From contig NC_031672.1 of NCBI RefSeq assembly GCF_001640025.1, positions 5,022,001 through 5,086,000 on the forward strand: DNA of 64,000 nt, read 5' to 3'. Origin of the DNA: Sugiyamaella lignohabitans (Eukaryota > Ascomycota > Dipodascomycetes > Dipodascales > Trichomonascaceae). A program made the position numbers and the translations under genes. The notes beneath the pieces are model-generated. The model worked only from the letters and a program-made list of their open reading frames with translations, was not told the origin of the DNA and did no database searches. This document shows positions 37,610 to 46,759 of the stretch, piece by piece (positions within the stretch are counted from its first letter, which is position 1; each line of letters starts with the position of its first letter).

Positions 37610-37727
37610 TGTGTAACTAATAGTCTGGAGTAAGTAATAGACTTCCTCTGTCAGTGTAACTAATAGTCCGAGTAACTAATAGTCTTCCTCTGCCAGTGTA
37701 ACTAATAGTCCGAGTAACTAATAGTCT
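37610..37727 (+). repeat. Tandem repeat, about 42-base unit, three copies
   Basis: Copies start at 37610 (43 bases, diverged), 37653 (42 bases) and 37695 (33 matching bases). Each unit contains two GTAACTAATAGTC-type sub-blocks, so the array also has a smaller internal periodicity. Confidence 0.9.
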
Positions 37728-38946
37728 GATGAGTGGGGTTGATCTGGCATAGTTGTCCATGATTGGTGGTGGTGGTGCCGTGTGTTCTTATTGTTATGTC
37801 CAGTAATAGCCGCCCATTGGTCCGTCGGCAATCCGACCGGGTACTTGATAAGACATTCTCAAATTAAAAAATATTTGGAACTGAGCTGTAAAACTATCAA
37901 ATATATAAAAAAAGATACTATAGAAATAGAGATTCATTTTTTCGATAGTGTGCTATCCATATTTTAGCCGCTAGCACGCTAGTAATGCTTTGAGTCCTCG
38001 ATGTTGACAATTAAACGGTTGTTCTGCCCCCTCTTTTGTGCCCCTCCCCTCACTGCAAGGATAAGCAAATAGAGGGGATAGAGGGGGGGTATAATACATA
38101 AGATAGAGAGAGCGTCGACCCGCTATGCTCTACAAACATATGCTTAGATAATGGCCAAGTTTGCCGCCGTTCCAGACTCATGCAACAGTATACATAAGTT
38201 CAAGGATGCTGTTGCCTGTTCTGACAGAAGCCCATTAGCTTATCTTCTTGGCATCCAGGGGGTAGTGGGTTGATGAAACGGCTTACATGCAGGACAGAAC
38301 GGACCCAATGGCCCCGGTGGTTGATTTCGTCGCTGTTACCTTATGCTCTCCATGTCTTTTTAAATAATAAATTTCTAATGTTTTTCTCAAGTGGGCTGTC
38401 ACTTGCCTGCTTAAGTTAATATTTCCTTTAATACTGCGAAGCTCATAATACAAGGATAATAAATATACCACTAAAACAGTTAAAGTAGTGTACCTTTCGG
38501 ATCTAATATTCGAATTCAACTTCAAGAAAATGATGCCAAATAATCTACCTCTCATGTCAATCATATACTCCTGTAAGCTGCAGTTTACTACATTATCAGA
38601 AGTTCGATAGACCTATCGCATAGTGACATGCTGTGTATATGCGTCAGTGTGCTTAACCGTTTTAAATTGCCGCTGAAGACGGTCTCCGATAGTCAATCAC
38701 ACACATGATCTTCTCCCCGCCTTAACCGGTTCCGTTTGCCAAACCGGCTAGCTTGCTTAGCTAGTCTATGTCATCCTATTTGGGATTAGCCAGTGATAAG
38801 CTATCTTGCATGGCTAAACGACTTACATCAAGCATTGACCAACCGACCAAGATACTTATATACTGCAAGAGCCTTCAGTGAAATCAGTTCTTGTAATTTA
38901 CTGTTCACCCACGTCCAGTTCTTATCTCCAAAGAGAGAATATTTAC

Positions 38947-39033
38947 ATGCTGCATCCAGAGTTGACGGTTAACCTAGTATTACAACCTACCTACAAAAAA
39001 AGACCCTGGTCAAATATCACAAACGACTACTGA
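38947..39033 (+). other. Possible upstream ORF of HOL1, 28 codons
   Basis: An ATG at 38947, about 85 bases after a TATATA box, opens 28 codons beginning MLHPEL and ending in TGA. It is the only ATG in the exonic part of the proposed HOL1 leader. If transcription starts after 38949 it is not in the mRNA. HOL1 of S. cerevisiae is known to carry a regulatory uORF, but the sequence here is not similar. Confidence 0.2.
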
Positions 39034-39142
39034 GCCAAAATTTTATAGGAACATTAGTTTATTTCTAAACAACTACCAGTTTGATCGACGAATCATTGTC
39101 AAGCTATCAGTTCAAGACAATTAGTCGCCGGTAGAAATACTG

Positions 39143-39362
39143 GTAAGTAATGCATCCAGTGCCGGGTAATTAATGCTTAATTCCCAGTACCTAATTTACT
39201 CATGCAACCGGCGAATCTGAGACATGAAGCCGCTACAGATTCTGTCAGTTTAAATAAAAAGATCACATAAATTTTTTTTTTCCATTTTTTTTCTTCTTCT
39301 TTAAGTCTCCTTACAAGACGAAAAGACCTACATAGAAATATCGGTCTTTCTAACAAAAACAG
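39143..39362 (+). other. Candidate 5'-leader intron of HOL1
   Basis: The donor GTAAGT at 39143-39148 and an acceptor CTAACAAAAACAG ending at 39362 match the style of the coding introns in this window (short branch-to-AG distance). The candidate is 220 bases. All four ATGs found between 38950 and 40044 lie inside it (39150, 39173, 39202, 39224), so splicing would give an ATG-free leader. Confidence 0.45.
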
Positions 39363-40044
39363 CCCAAAATTTCTTCATTCTAGTATTGGATCCGTTTGTG
39401 TGGTAATTAAGTCATCCGAATAGGTTCGGATTTCGGTTGACTTTTTTCCCCTGAGGCTGCGTTCAAACCACACATTTGAACCTTTACTACTCTGCCTCAG
39501 TGCCGTATCAAAAGTCTCTAGACTTTGAAGGTTGCTTGCTCCGTTTGCTTAAGCGCATTTTTACTCGCTTCAGCCCATTTCGAATTTAGTTCGTTTTAGT
39601 CTAACGTTCAAACGCAAACTTTTTTTTTTGCTACTATCTGGTGCCTGATTTTTTCACGATAACAGACGCTAAAAAGTACCTTTTTTCGGTATCCGACCCC
39701 TAACCCAGATAAGAAATTTAGATCTTTTTTGAGACCCTTTTAAGATCTAAAATCCCACTTTTATCTGAACTTTAGGTTAAAGGCTACTTTTTCTTATTTA
39801 TCGGTTAAGTAGGATTGACTCTTGGTCAAAACCATTTTTTGCTGTCGAGCAGGCTTGAGAAATACGATTCAAAAATTCCGTCAGCCTTGAAAACCTTATT
39901 TTTTCTCACCGATAGATAAGACTTAGTCAGGCAAATTTTCATCTTCGGCTATTTTGCATTGGACTTGGTATCCTTAGTACATTTTTTTTTGATTGATTTA
40001 CAAAGTAGTGTCTTCTTCTTGCTCAAGAGTTTACATTTGTCAAA

Positions 40045-41772
40045 ATGACTGCTAATTTTTCAGACGAGGACCACCTTCCTGGTACCGAGTATATCTATGC
40101 TGACCCAGAGAATAATATCATCTGTCCAGATGGATCTCGTCCAAAAACCAATAAGGATAACAAGATTCTGCTTCCCCAACCTACTGAATCACCTAATGAT
40201 CCATTAAATTGGGGATTGCTCAGAAAATGTTGGCATATGATTCTCGTTTGTCTAGTGACTGGTTTTACCGCTGCTACATCAAACGATGCCGGTGCCACTC
40301 AAACTGATTTAAATGCAAACTTGGGCATAAGTTGGAACTCGTTCAACACTGGTGCCGGTGTTTTGTTCATTGGAATTGGTTGGTTCACTCTTATCCTTTC
40401 ACCTACATCCTTTTTGTATGGTCGTCGTATTGGATATTTAATTTGCATTTTGGTTGGTCTTGCTGGTGCAGCTTGGTTCGCCAATATCCGGTCCACTAGT
40501 GATGCCATTTGGAGTCAGCTGTTTGTTGGTGCTTCTGAATCTGTTGCAGAGGCTCAAGTGCAATTGTCTTTGGTCGACATTTTCTACCAGCATCAGTTAC
40601 CAGGTGCATTGGCTTTGTATATCGTTTCCACCTCTATTGGTACGTACCTTGGTCCTCTAATTGCAGGTTATATTTCCGATAACCTCGGCTGGGAGTGGGT
40701 TGGATACTCTGCTGTTATTATTTCAGGCTTTATTTTGATTGTGCTGTTTTTCGGTTTGGAAGAGACTTATTTCGATAGAAACAAGTACCAGACCACTCAT
40801 TTTAATGCTGGAAATGTTTCCAAGTCTGATTCTATAGATGAACAGGTCAAGAATGAGTCAAGACTGGCTTCAGGTGATAGTGTCATGGAAAGCAAGAATG
40901 CTTTCAATTCTAGTACTGACAGCACTGACGGAGCTTCTGAACACGTTGTTCCTGTCAATGTGCATCCAGTTTCAACCGGTGCTGACGAAAAGCCTAAGAC
41001 TTATTGGCAGAGAATTGCTCTCATCACCCCTGCTGATAATCTCAAGGGTGTTGGTTTCAAGCAGTATTTCCAAAGAATGTGGTTGACTCTTCGTGTATTT
41101 ACATTCCCTCCTGTTATTTATTCTGGTCTTATTTGGGGTTTCCAAGATGCTTGGTTGACCTTTTACATCACAACTGAAGATGATGACTGGTCGTCCCCTC
41201 CTTATAACTATGGTGATGCTGGTGTGGCTATTATGAACGTTCCTACCCTTATCGGTGCTCTCTTTGGATGTTTCTATGCTGGTGTTTTGTCTGACTATTT
41301 CGTTGAATGGATGGCTAGACGTAATCATGGTGTTAAGGAGGCTGAGCATCGTTTGTGGCTCATGTTTTTGGTGGCTATCTTGAATCCTCTTGGTTTGTTT
41401 ATCTTTGGTATTGGAACTGCCCGTGAATGGTCTTGGCCTGTAGTCTATATTCTAGGTCTTTTCCCTATTGGTTTTGCATGGGGTAGTTGTGGTGACTTGT
41501 CCATGTCATATCTTGCTGAAGCCTATCCAGAGATGGTTTTGGAAGGTATGGTTGGCGTGTCTGTTGTCAACAATACCATTGGTATGATTTTCTCATTTTG
41601 CTGTAACCTTTGGCTTAATATTGGTGACTTCAGGGGTTACATTGCTGTTGGTGTAGTTGATTTTGCTGTTCTCATGTTGACAGCTCCAATGATTATTTAT
41701 GGAAAGCGCTGTCGTCAATTCACCAAAGGGATGTACTACAGATTTATTGAAGAGCGTGATGCTCTGAAATAG
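40045..41772 (+). CDS. HOL1: Major facilitator transporter, Hol1-like polyamine/cation transporter
   Basis: This is a plasma-membrane major facilitator with about 12 membrane segments and 575 residues (yeast Hol1 586). Several long segments fit Hol1 closely: SPNDPLNW, TSNDAGA near segment 1, NTGAGVLFIGIGW, IWSQLFVGASESVAEAQVQL, DAGVAIMNVPTLIGALFG, and MVLEGMVGVSVVNNT. The central cytosolic loop (about residues 258-325) is Ser/Asp/Glu-rich, as in Hol1. Yeast Hol1 is the high-affinity polyamine transporter and was first found through leaky histidinol and cation uptake. The region upstream is unusual: 818 bases without any ATG. The gene diverges from a polyamine-oxidase-type gene. Closely related drug:proton antiporters are the alternative, but the motif match is much better to Hol1. 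Confidence 0.88.
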   Translation: MTANFSDEDHLPGTEYIYADPENNIICPDGSRPKTNKDNKILLPQPTESPNDPLNWGLLRKCWHMILVCLVTGFTAATSNDAGATQTDLNANLGISWNSFNTGAGVLFIGIGWFTLILSPTSFLYGRRIGYLICILVGLAGAAWFANIRSTSDAIWSQLFVGASESVAEAQVQLSLVDIFYQHQLPGALALYIVSTSIGTYLGPLIAGYISDNLGWEWVGYSAVIISGFILIVLFFGLEETYFDRNKYQTTHFNAGNVSKSDSIDEQVKNESRLASGDSVMESKNAFNSSTDSTDGASEHVVPVNVHPVSTGADEKPKTYWQRIALITPADNLKGVGFKQYFQRMWLTLRVFTFPPVIYSGLIWGFQDAWLTFYITTEDDDWSSPPYNYGDAGVAIMNVPTLIGALFGCFYAGVLSDYFVEWMARRNHGVKEAEHRLWLMFLVAILNPLGLFIFGIGTAREWSWPVVYILGLFPIGFAWGSCGDLSMSYLAEAYPEMVLEGMVGVSVVNNTIGMIFSFCCNLWLNIGDFRGYIAVGVVDFAVLMLTAPMIIYGKRCRQFTKGMYYRFIEERDALK

Positions 41773-41871
41773 TTACCAGATCTGGTCATATTTGTAATTT
41801 GTAATATTAATGGCATTTTGTTTTGTAATGGTGTATGATTTAAATGGTAGGCTTTGCATTTGACTGCAGGA

Positions 41872-41998
41872 AGTTCGTGCAAGCAGTTTGTGCAGACAGT
41901 TCGTGCAGACAGTTCGTGCAGGAGGAGTACGATTTTGAGCATGGTTTAAAAACGGTGGGTGCCTGTTTGTATTGACTGCAGAGACAGTTCGTGCAGAG
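41872..41998 (+). repeat. 13-base tandem repeats (AGTTCGTGCAGAC)
   Basis: Four adjacent units at 41872, 41885, 41898 and 41911 match AGTTCGTGCAGAC with few changes, and a fifth lies apart at 41986. Each cluster is preceded by TTGACTGCAG, and a TTTAAA block sits further upstream of both, so a segment of about 50 bases seems to be duplicated. They lie just before tRNA-Ser in the 3' flank of HOL1. Confidence 0.8.
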
Positions 41999-42040
41999 GT
42001 GTTTGCAGCTTTTTTAAACCTTGAGGTAGCAAAAAAGAAT

Positions 42041-42153
42041 CGTCATGAGCAGGATTTGAACCTACGCGCTGAAACAGCATTTGATGTCCAGAATTTACTC
42101 ACCAATAGTTGAGTTATTCAAGTCAAACTCCTTAACCACTCGGACATCATGAC
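42041..42153 (-). tRNA. tRNA-Ser (anticodon TGA) with intron
   Basis: This type II tRNA is on the minus strand. The acceptor stem pairs GTCATGA with TCATGAC and the discriminator is G. The D arm is TCCGAGTGGTTAAGGA. The anticodon stem TTTGA/TCAAA frames the loop CTTGAAA, giving anticodon TGA (Ser, codon UCA). The 5' exon is 42153-42117, a 31-base intron at 42116-42086 follows position 37, and the 3' exon is 42085-42041. The variable arm has a GCTG-TTT-CAGC stem and the T arm reads GGTTCAAATCC. Confidence 0.95.
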
Positions 42154-44090
42154 ATGCTTCCGGGTGTGCTCGACTATCCTGTAATGTAACACCTTCAATT
42201 TCTGTACTCGACGATGTGTCAAAAAGGCCCTCGTATTGGGTTTTGAGAGGCCAATTGGTCTATCCTTTTGAAATTGCATGGATTTGGTTTTACAGCAGTT
42301 TATTTCCATAGTGTGCGTGAGGACACGGACCGTAAATCATTTAGGTGATTGACAGTGCACATGGCACTTTTGACAATCTTATTATCAAGTTGACTCAATT
42401 AAATGGGAATGTATTATTCCTCGGTGATTATTCTTTGTAACTAGAACAGGCCCAGTCTTGAGTTATTTGTGAATTTGACCGGCAATGAAAAGGTGAATGA
42501 CATATAACCAGCCTTAATGCCATCCATATATACGTTGACTATAATTGAGCTATATATTTACAACAGCGTCAACGCTAAAGTAATACCATTCAGACCTAAT
42601 CAACAACCAATGCACAGATAAGTATGATTTTGTTATTTAATATCGTTTATATCCCTACAATATTGACCCTGAAATAGCCTGATTAGTCGATGTTGACAAC
42701 CCGAACCCTTATCTTATCCATGACCATCACTAGCACTTCCAACAAACTCATTTTCTGCTGAAAAATCCGACAATCTGTATACCTGGTGAACAAACAGCTA
42801 ACAGAAAAAAAAAAAAATAAGTATTACTGTATTACTACACTAGAAATTGGCAACCAATTTCTGATGGCGGTAAAGGACCCACTGTTCATCTTCAGTAAGA
42901 AGACTGCAGCTGGTTTAGAATGGATGGCGGATATGTACCTGCAATTTTATGCTTTTACATCTCCCGATTGGGCCCACTGCTGAGATGGTCGACAGAGATT
43001 CGGAAAGTGGGGGTACTTTCCGGAATTTGGGGTAATGTACGATACGGCTCAAGATGGATATATAGTGGTACTCAAGTGCTTGAACAGTTGACTCGCTGTA
43101 GATGGACCGCATGGGATAATAGAATATATTATTAGAAACCAACATATATAGACAAAAATGCAAACAGGCGGATAAATTGCGGGAGAATTGGCAGCTGTTG
43201 AATAGCAATCGTTAGAACTGCTAGTTGCTCGGTTTGAACGATACATGGTATACTCCAAAATTGGCCAAAAATATGTCAGCCGCCTGCTTTGATAAAAACA
43301 AGTCAGCCATAAAATGGCTTGTGACACGGACAGAACAATTGCTATGGGTCGACCCGGCTGAAAATAGCTGGCGTTTGATGTCGACAGGCTTAGATTTACC
43401 GCTCCTGATCTACCCGAGGTGAGGAGACGTTGCAGAGAAGCCGATGCCCCCAGAACAGGCGTTATGCGGGCTTGGGAATAGGAGAAACACGGAACATCCC
43501 TGCCCTGAAAGTGAAAAATTGAGGGGTAAAATGCACCTGCGCTGGCACCTGCAGTGAGTGAAAAATTCTGCCGCACGTATTTTGTGTAGGTAATAGCGAG
43601 GCTCATAGTGCTCCGGATACGGAGGGGGGGTCGAATCAAATCAAATAATCGGCGGTCAGAGTCACCATCGGTAAAATTACCTTCCAACTGTATACTTAGC
43701 AAGTATATTTGTAAGAATCTTTGTTTTTTTTTATTGGTTGTTTTATATTTTTTTGCAAAGTTCAAATTAGACCACGATAGACTGAATAGAAGATAGAGGT
43801 GAGTTTTTTGTACTTTGGTGAAGAAGCGCCTAGAATGGCCAGGTTGTATAAGCTCGTGAAGTGGTGAACCTTCGTAGTGTTGGGAGGTAACATTGGGACT
43901 GGTCGTCTGTAGTCCGGTAGAACTATGTAGAGATTTTTACGAAGAAATGAGTAATCATTGTAGACTAGTTTGGAAACTACAAAGTCAAATTAAAATATAT
44001 ATTGAGAAGTAGACTTGAAATTCTTGATATTATTCTTTTTACACCTTTTATCATTACATAGTCGGATTTGACTAACAATAAAACATAGAA
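42154..44090. other. Gene-poor stretch between tRNA-Ser and AGC1
   Basis: These 1.9 kb contain one doubtful open frame (43049-43606, separate entry) and otherwise short overlapping frames on both strands. No repeat family or RNA gene was recognised beyond the tRNA. Confidence 0.45.
43049..43606 (-). CDS. Doubtful open frame, 185 codons
   Basis: The frame runs from an ATG at 43606 and stays open further upstream to 43765 without another ATG (238 codons in all). It is unusually long for chance in this composition, which is the only positive evidence. The product would be Ser/Tyr/Ile-rich with one possible hydrophobic segment near the C-terminus (FVYICWFLIIYSIIP). I recognise no domain. It could be a young or orphan gene, a decayed gene, or chance. 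Confidence 0.2.
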   Translation of the reverse strand: MSLAITYTKYVRQNFSLTAGASAGAFYPSIFHFQGRDVPCFSYSQARITPVLGASASLQRLLTSGRSGAVNLSLSTSNASYFQPGRPIAIVLSVSQAILWLTCFYQSRRLTYFWPILEYTMYRSNRATSSSNDCYSTAANSPAIYPPVCIFVYICWFLIIYSIIPCGPSTASQLFKHLSTTIYPS

Positions 44091-46121
44091 ATGTCGGAAT
44101 CAACACCATCATTATCTCGAAAAACATTCGACAAATTTGCATCCATAATAGAAAATGGCCAAAAGTACCTGTCTCAAGATGATTTCTTGAACGCTATAGC
44201 TCCTCCTAATGAGGACTACCACAAGATTCATCGCAATTCTTATGCTGTTTTGTTTCAAGTAGCTGATAGATCAAAAGCTGGACGCGTTTCTTGGAATGAC
44301 TGGGTTGCATTTGAGAATATGCTTGATAAGCCCGATGCCGAATATGAGATTGCATTCAGACTGTTCGACAAGGACGGTACTGGAGAAGTCGACTTTAACG
44401 AGTTTGTGGAACAGTATAACACGCATCGTTCCGCAGATGCCCTGCCATTTAACTGGAACTCCAGTTGGGCTAATCTTTACTTGGGAGACAAATCCAAGCG
44501 TCACAGTTTGTCATATTCCATGTTCTCGCAAATGTTAAGTGGTTTACTTGGAGAACGTGTCCGTCAAGCTTTCCAATACTATGACAAGAATCAAACTGGA
44601 TACATCTTACCAGAAGAGTTCCAAGAAATTATCACCAAGACAGCTTCTCATAAATTGTCGGACAATTTATTAGATTCGTTACACACCCTGTGTAACATTT
44701 CTAATTCTTCAAAAGTTTCATATGCTTCGGTGCGGGCATTCCTCAATGTGGTGAGGCATGTAGACCTTGTCGATGTGATTGCCGAGAGAGCAACTAGTAG
44801 ATCCAAGGATGGCACTATTTCCAGACAAGATTTCATGGATGAGGCCGCCCGTTCCACCAAATTCTCTATTTTCACACCTCTGGAAATCGAGATTCTCTTC
44901 CACTTTACCTCGCTTAATAACAAGACTGGAAGATTATCTATTGATGACTTCCGTCGTATGTTTGATCCTTCGTGGCAGGATTCATTTTCCCGTTATCAAC
45001 GTGCTGAGAAGATCAAAGTTGACGCTGCCAAGAACGCCCTTCGTGATCCCAGTTCATTTTTGCATGAGGTATTCGAGTCAGCTTATAACTTTGCCCTCGG
45101 TTCGGTAGCTGGTGCTTTTGGTGCTACTGTCGTATACCCTATCGATTTGGTCAAGACCCGTATGCAAAATCAACGTACTTCACAACCTGGCCAACAACTT
45201 CTCTACAAGAACTCTATTGACTGTTTCAAAAAGGTCGTTTCTAGAGAAGGATTCCGTGGTCTGTACTCTGGTCTGGGACCTCAATTGGTCGGTGTTGCTC
45301 CAGAAAAGGCCATCAAGCTGACAGTCAACGATCTTGTTCGTGGAAAATTCACTGGTGCTGATGGTGAGCTTCCATTATGGGCCGAAATCGTTGCTGGTGG
45401 TTCTGCCGGTGGTTGTCAAGTTATTTTTACCAATCCGTTAGAAATTGTCAAGATCCGTCTCCAAATCCAAGGTGAGGTGGCCAAGACTGTTGAGGGTGCT
45501 CCCAGAAGATCTGCTATCTGGATTGTTCGTCATTTGGGTTTGGTTGGTCTGTATAAGGGAGCTACTGCCTGTTTGTTACGTGATGTGCCATTCTCTGCCA
45601 TTTACTTCCCTGCCTATGCCCATATCAAGAAAGACTATTTTGGTGAGGGTCCTCAAAAGAGGCTCAGTATTGGTCAATTACTTATAGCTGGTGCTGTTGC
45701 TGGTATCCCAGCTGCCTACTTGACTACTCCAAGTGATGTTATCAAGACACGTCTACAAGTCGAGTCCAGAAAGGGCCAAACCTCGTACACTGGTCTGCGT
45801 CAAGCTGCTAAAACTATTTACAAGGAAGAAGGATTCAAGGCTTTCTTCAAGGGAGGTCCAGCACGTATTTTCCGTTCGTCTCCTCAATTCGGTTGTACTC
45901 TGGCTGCATATGAACTTCTCCACAGACTTTTCCCACTTCCTGGCCACGAGAAGACCGAGGCTGGACATGCTGTTCCATCTGCTGCCCGTACCTTTGAGAC
46001 CCCAGTCAAGCAGCTCCGTAGTAGAAACGCTCTCAAGATCCTGCTTGACATTGACGAAAACTTTGGCAAACCAGGTGTCCTGACACCCGACCGTGCCAAG
46101 CTCATCCCTGGCCTAAAATAG
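44091..46121 (+). CDS. AGC1: Calcium-regulated mitochondrial aspartate/glutamate carrier
   Basis: This is an inner-membrane antiporter exchanging aspartate for glutamate plus proton in the malate-aspartate shuttle, sensing Ca2+ on the intermembrane side. It has 676 residues, the length of human citrin/aralar; yeast Agc1 has about 900 and lacks working EF-hands. The N-terminal 320 residues carry EF-hand loops, best seen at D93-E104 (DKDGTGEVDFNE) and near 165-176 (DKNQTGYILPEE). The carrier half runs from about 340 to 620, with the three motifs YPIDLVKTRMQ, NPLEIVKIRLQ and TPSDVIKTRLQ. A C-terminal tail of about 50 residues follows. No intron is visible. Intact EF-hands suggest real Ca2+ control, unlike in S. 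cerevisiae. Confidence 0.93.
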   Translation: MSESTPSLSRKTFDKFASIIENGQKYLSQDDFLNAIAPPNEDYHKIHRNSYAVLFQVADRSKAGRVSWNDWVAFENMLDKPDAEYEIAFRLFDKDGTGEVDFNEFVEQYNTHRSADALPFNWNSSWANLYLGDKSKRHSLSYSMFSQMLSGLLGERVRQAFQYYDKNQTGYILPEEFQEIITKTASHKLSDNLLDSLHTLCNISNSSKVSYASVRAFLNVVRHVDLVDVIAERATSRSKDGTISRQDFMDEAARSTKFSIFTPLEIEILFHFTSLNNKTGRLSIDDFRRMFDPSWQDSFSRYQRAEKIKVDAAKNALRDPSSFLHEVFESAYNFALGSVAGAFGATVVYPIDLVKTRMQNQRTSQPGQQLLYKNSIDCFKKVVSREGFRGLYSGLGPQLVGVAPEKAIKLTVNDLVRGKFTGADGELPLWAEIVAGGSAGGCQVIFTNPLEIVKIRLQIQGEVAKTVEGAPRRSAIWIVRHLGLVGLYKGATACLLRDVPFSAIYFPAYAHIKKDYFGEGPQKRLSIGQLLIAGAVAGIPAAYLTTPSDVIKTRLQVESRKGQTSYTGLRQAAKTIYKEEGFKAFFKGGPARIFRSSPQFGCTLAAYELLHRLFPLPGHEKTEAGHAVPSAARTFETPVKQLRSRNALKILLDIDENFGKPGVLTPDRAKLIPGLK

Positions 46122-46191
46122 ATTAGACATTGTGTAGATAATTGACTATTCTTTCTGCTGCTGATATATTTCAAACAAACGGAACTCAGGA

Positions 46192-46240
46192 TCTGGGGCG
46201 CTGCCCTGGATACTACTGTGCTTCGCTTCTTGCTTCTCGG
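46192..46240 (-). repeat. Decayed double-hairpin element (copy A)
   Basis: The plus strand reads CTGGGGC-GCT-GCCCTGG at 46193-46209, an imperfect version of the family core. On the minus strand it is preceded by a GC-GAA-GC mini-hairpin, the same order as in the intact copies. Confidence 0.45.
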
Positions 46241-46412
46241 AATTTCATAAACCGATTGTGACACTGTCCGTATCAAGCAATTGTCATTGCTACTTTGAAC
46301 CCGGGTCATATCCTATAATATTCTTCGACCGAGCTTCACATTTTGACGTATAAATAGATCACCATGCCTGGCAGCAACCCGGGGATTGGTTGCTGGCGTG
46401 ATTCTGGCCGGC

Positions 46413-46475
46413 TGCCTCCGGCGGCTGGGGCGCTGCCCCAGACCCCGTCGCTCCTCTCGCTGCGCTCGAGTCGGG
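46413..46475 (-). repeat. GC-rich double-hairpin element (copy B)
   Basis: The core stem CTGGGGC/GCCCCAG is perfect, with a 3-base loop, at 46425-46441. Read on the minus strand it is preceded by a CTCG...CGAG stem and GGGGT, and followed by CCGCCGGAGGCA, nearly identical to copy D at 54077-54110. Confidence 0.85.
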
Positions 46476-46519
46476 CTTGAGGTGGGGGGGAGGAGGGGAG
46501 GGGAGGAGGGACCCCGCTA

Positions 46520-46560
46520 CTCGGCAAGCGAGCAATCAGGGTCTGGGGCGGAGCCCCAGC
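46520..46560 (+). repeat. GC-rich double-hairpin element (copy C)
   Basis: The stem CTCG/CGAG (46520-46532), a spacer, then the perfect core CTGGGGC-GGA-GCCCCAG at 46543-46559. The tail after the core is diverged. Confidence 0.8.
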
Positions 46561-46686
46561 TGTCGGATGCTTTGTGGGGGCGGTCGCTTATGGGTTGCTT
46601 GCTGTCAGGTCTCCGGCGGGTTGCTGGTCGGATAAATGTTTCCTCCCAATGAGCCCATCAGTCTAGTTCAGCAGCGGCAGCAGCAG

Positions 46687-46759
46687 CAGCCTGACACATG
46701 AGTCTGGCCCAACCCCGAGAACAGACACACGGGCCGGCCGACATGGCGGTGTCAGGCTG
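46687..46759. repeat. 11-base inverted repeat
   Basis: CAGCCTGACAC at 46687-46697 is the exact reverse complement of GTGTCAGGCTG at 46749-46759, with a 51-base spacer. Confidence 0.8.

Larger units (their letters stand above)
36802..40044. other. 3.2-kb gene-free stretch between amine oxidase and HOL1
   Basis: No coding gene is supported. From the left, it holds the amine-oxidase promoter, a three-copy tandem repeat at 37610-37727, clusters of CCCCT/AGGGG stress-type motifs at about 38027-38090, a TATATA at 38857-38862, and then the apparent long leader of HOL1. GATAAG occurs at 39708-39713 and 39915-39920. The frame at 36877-37254 (minus) looks like chance. Confidence 0.5.

Noticed and set aside
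42118..42309. A 63-codon frame overlapping tRNA-Ser
   Set aside because: Its C-terminal part translates the tRNA gene, which is firmly identified.
46336..46652. Frames running through the GC-rich block before UBP15
   Set aside because: They read through hairpin elements and have skewed Gly/Arg/Pro composition only.
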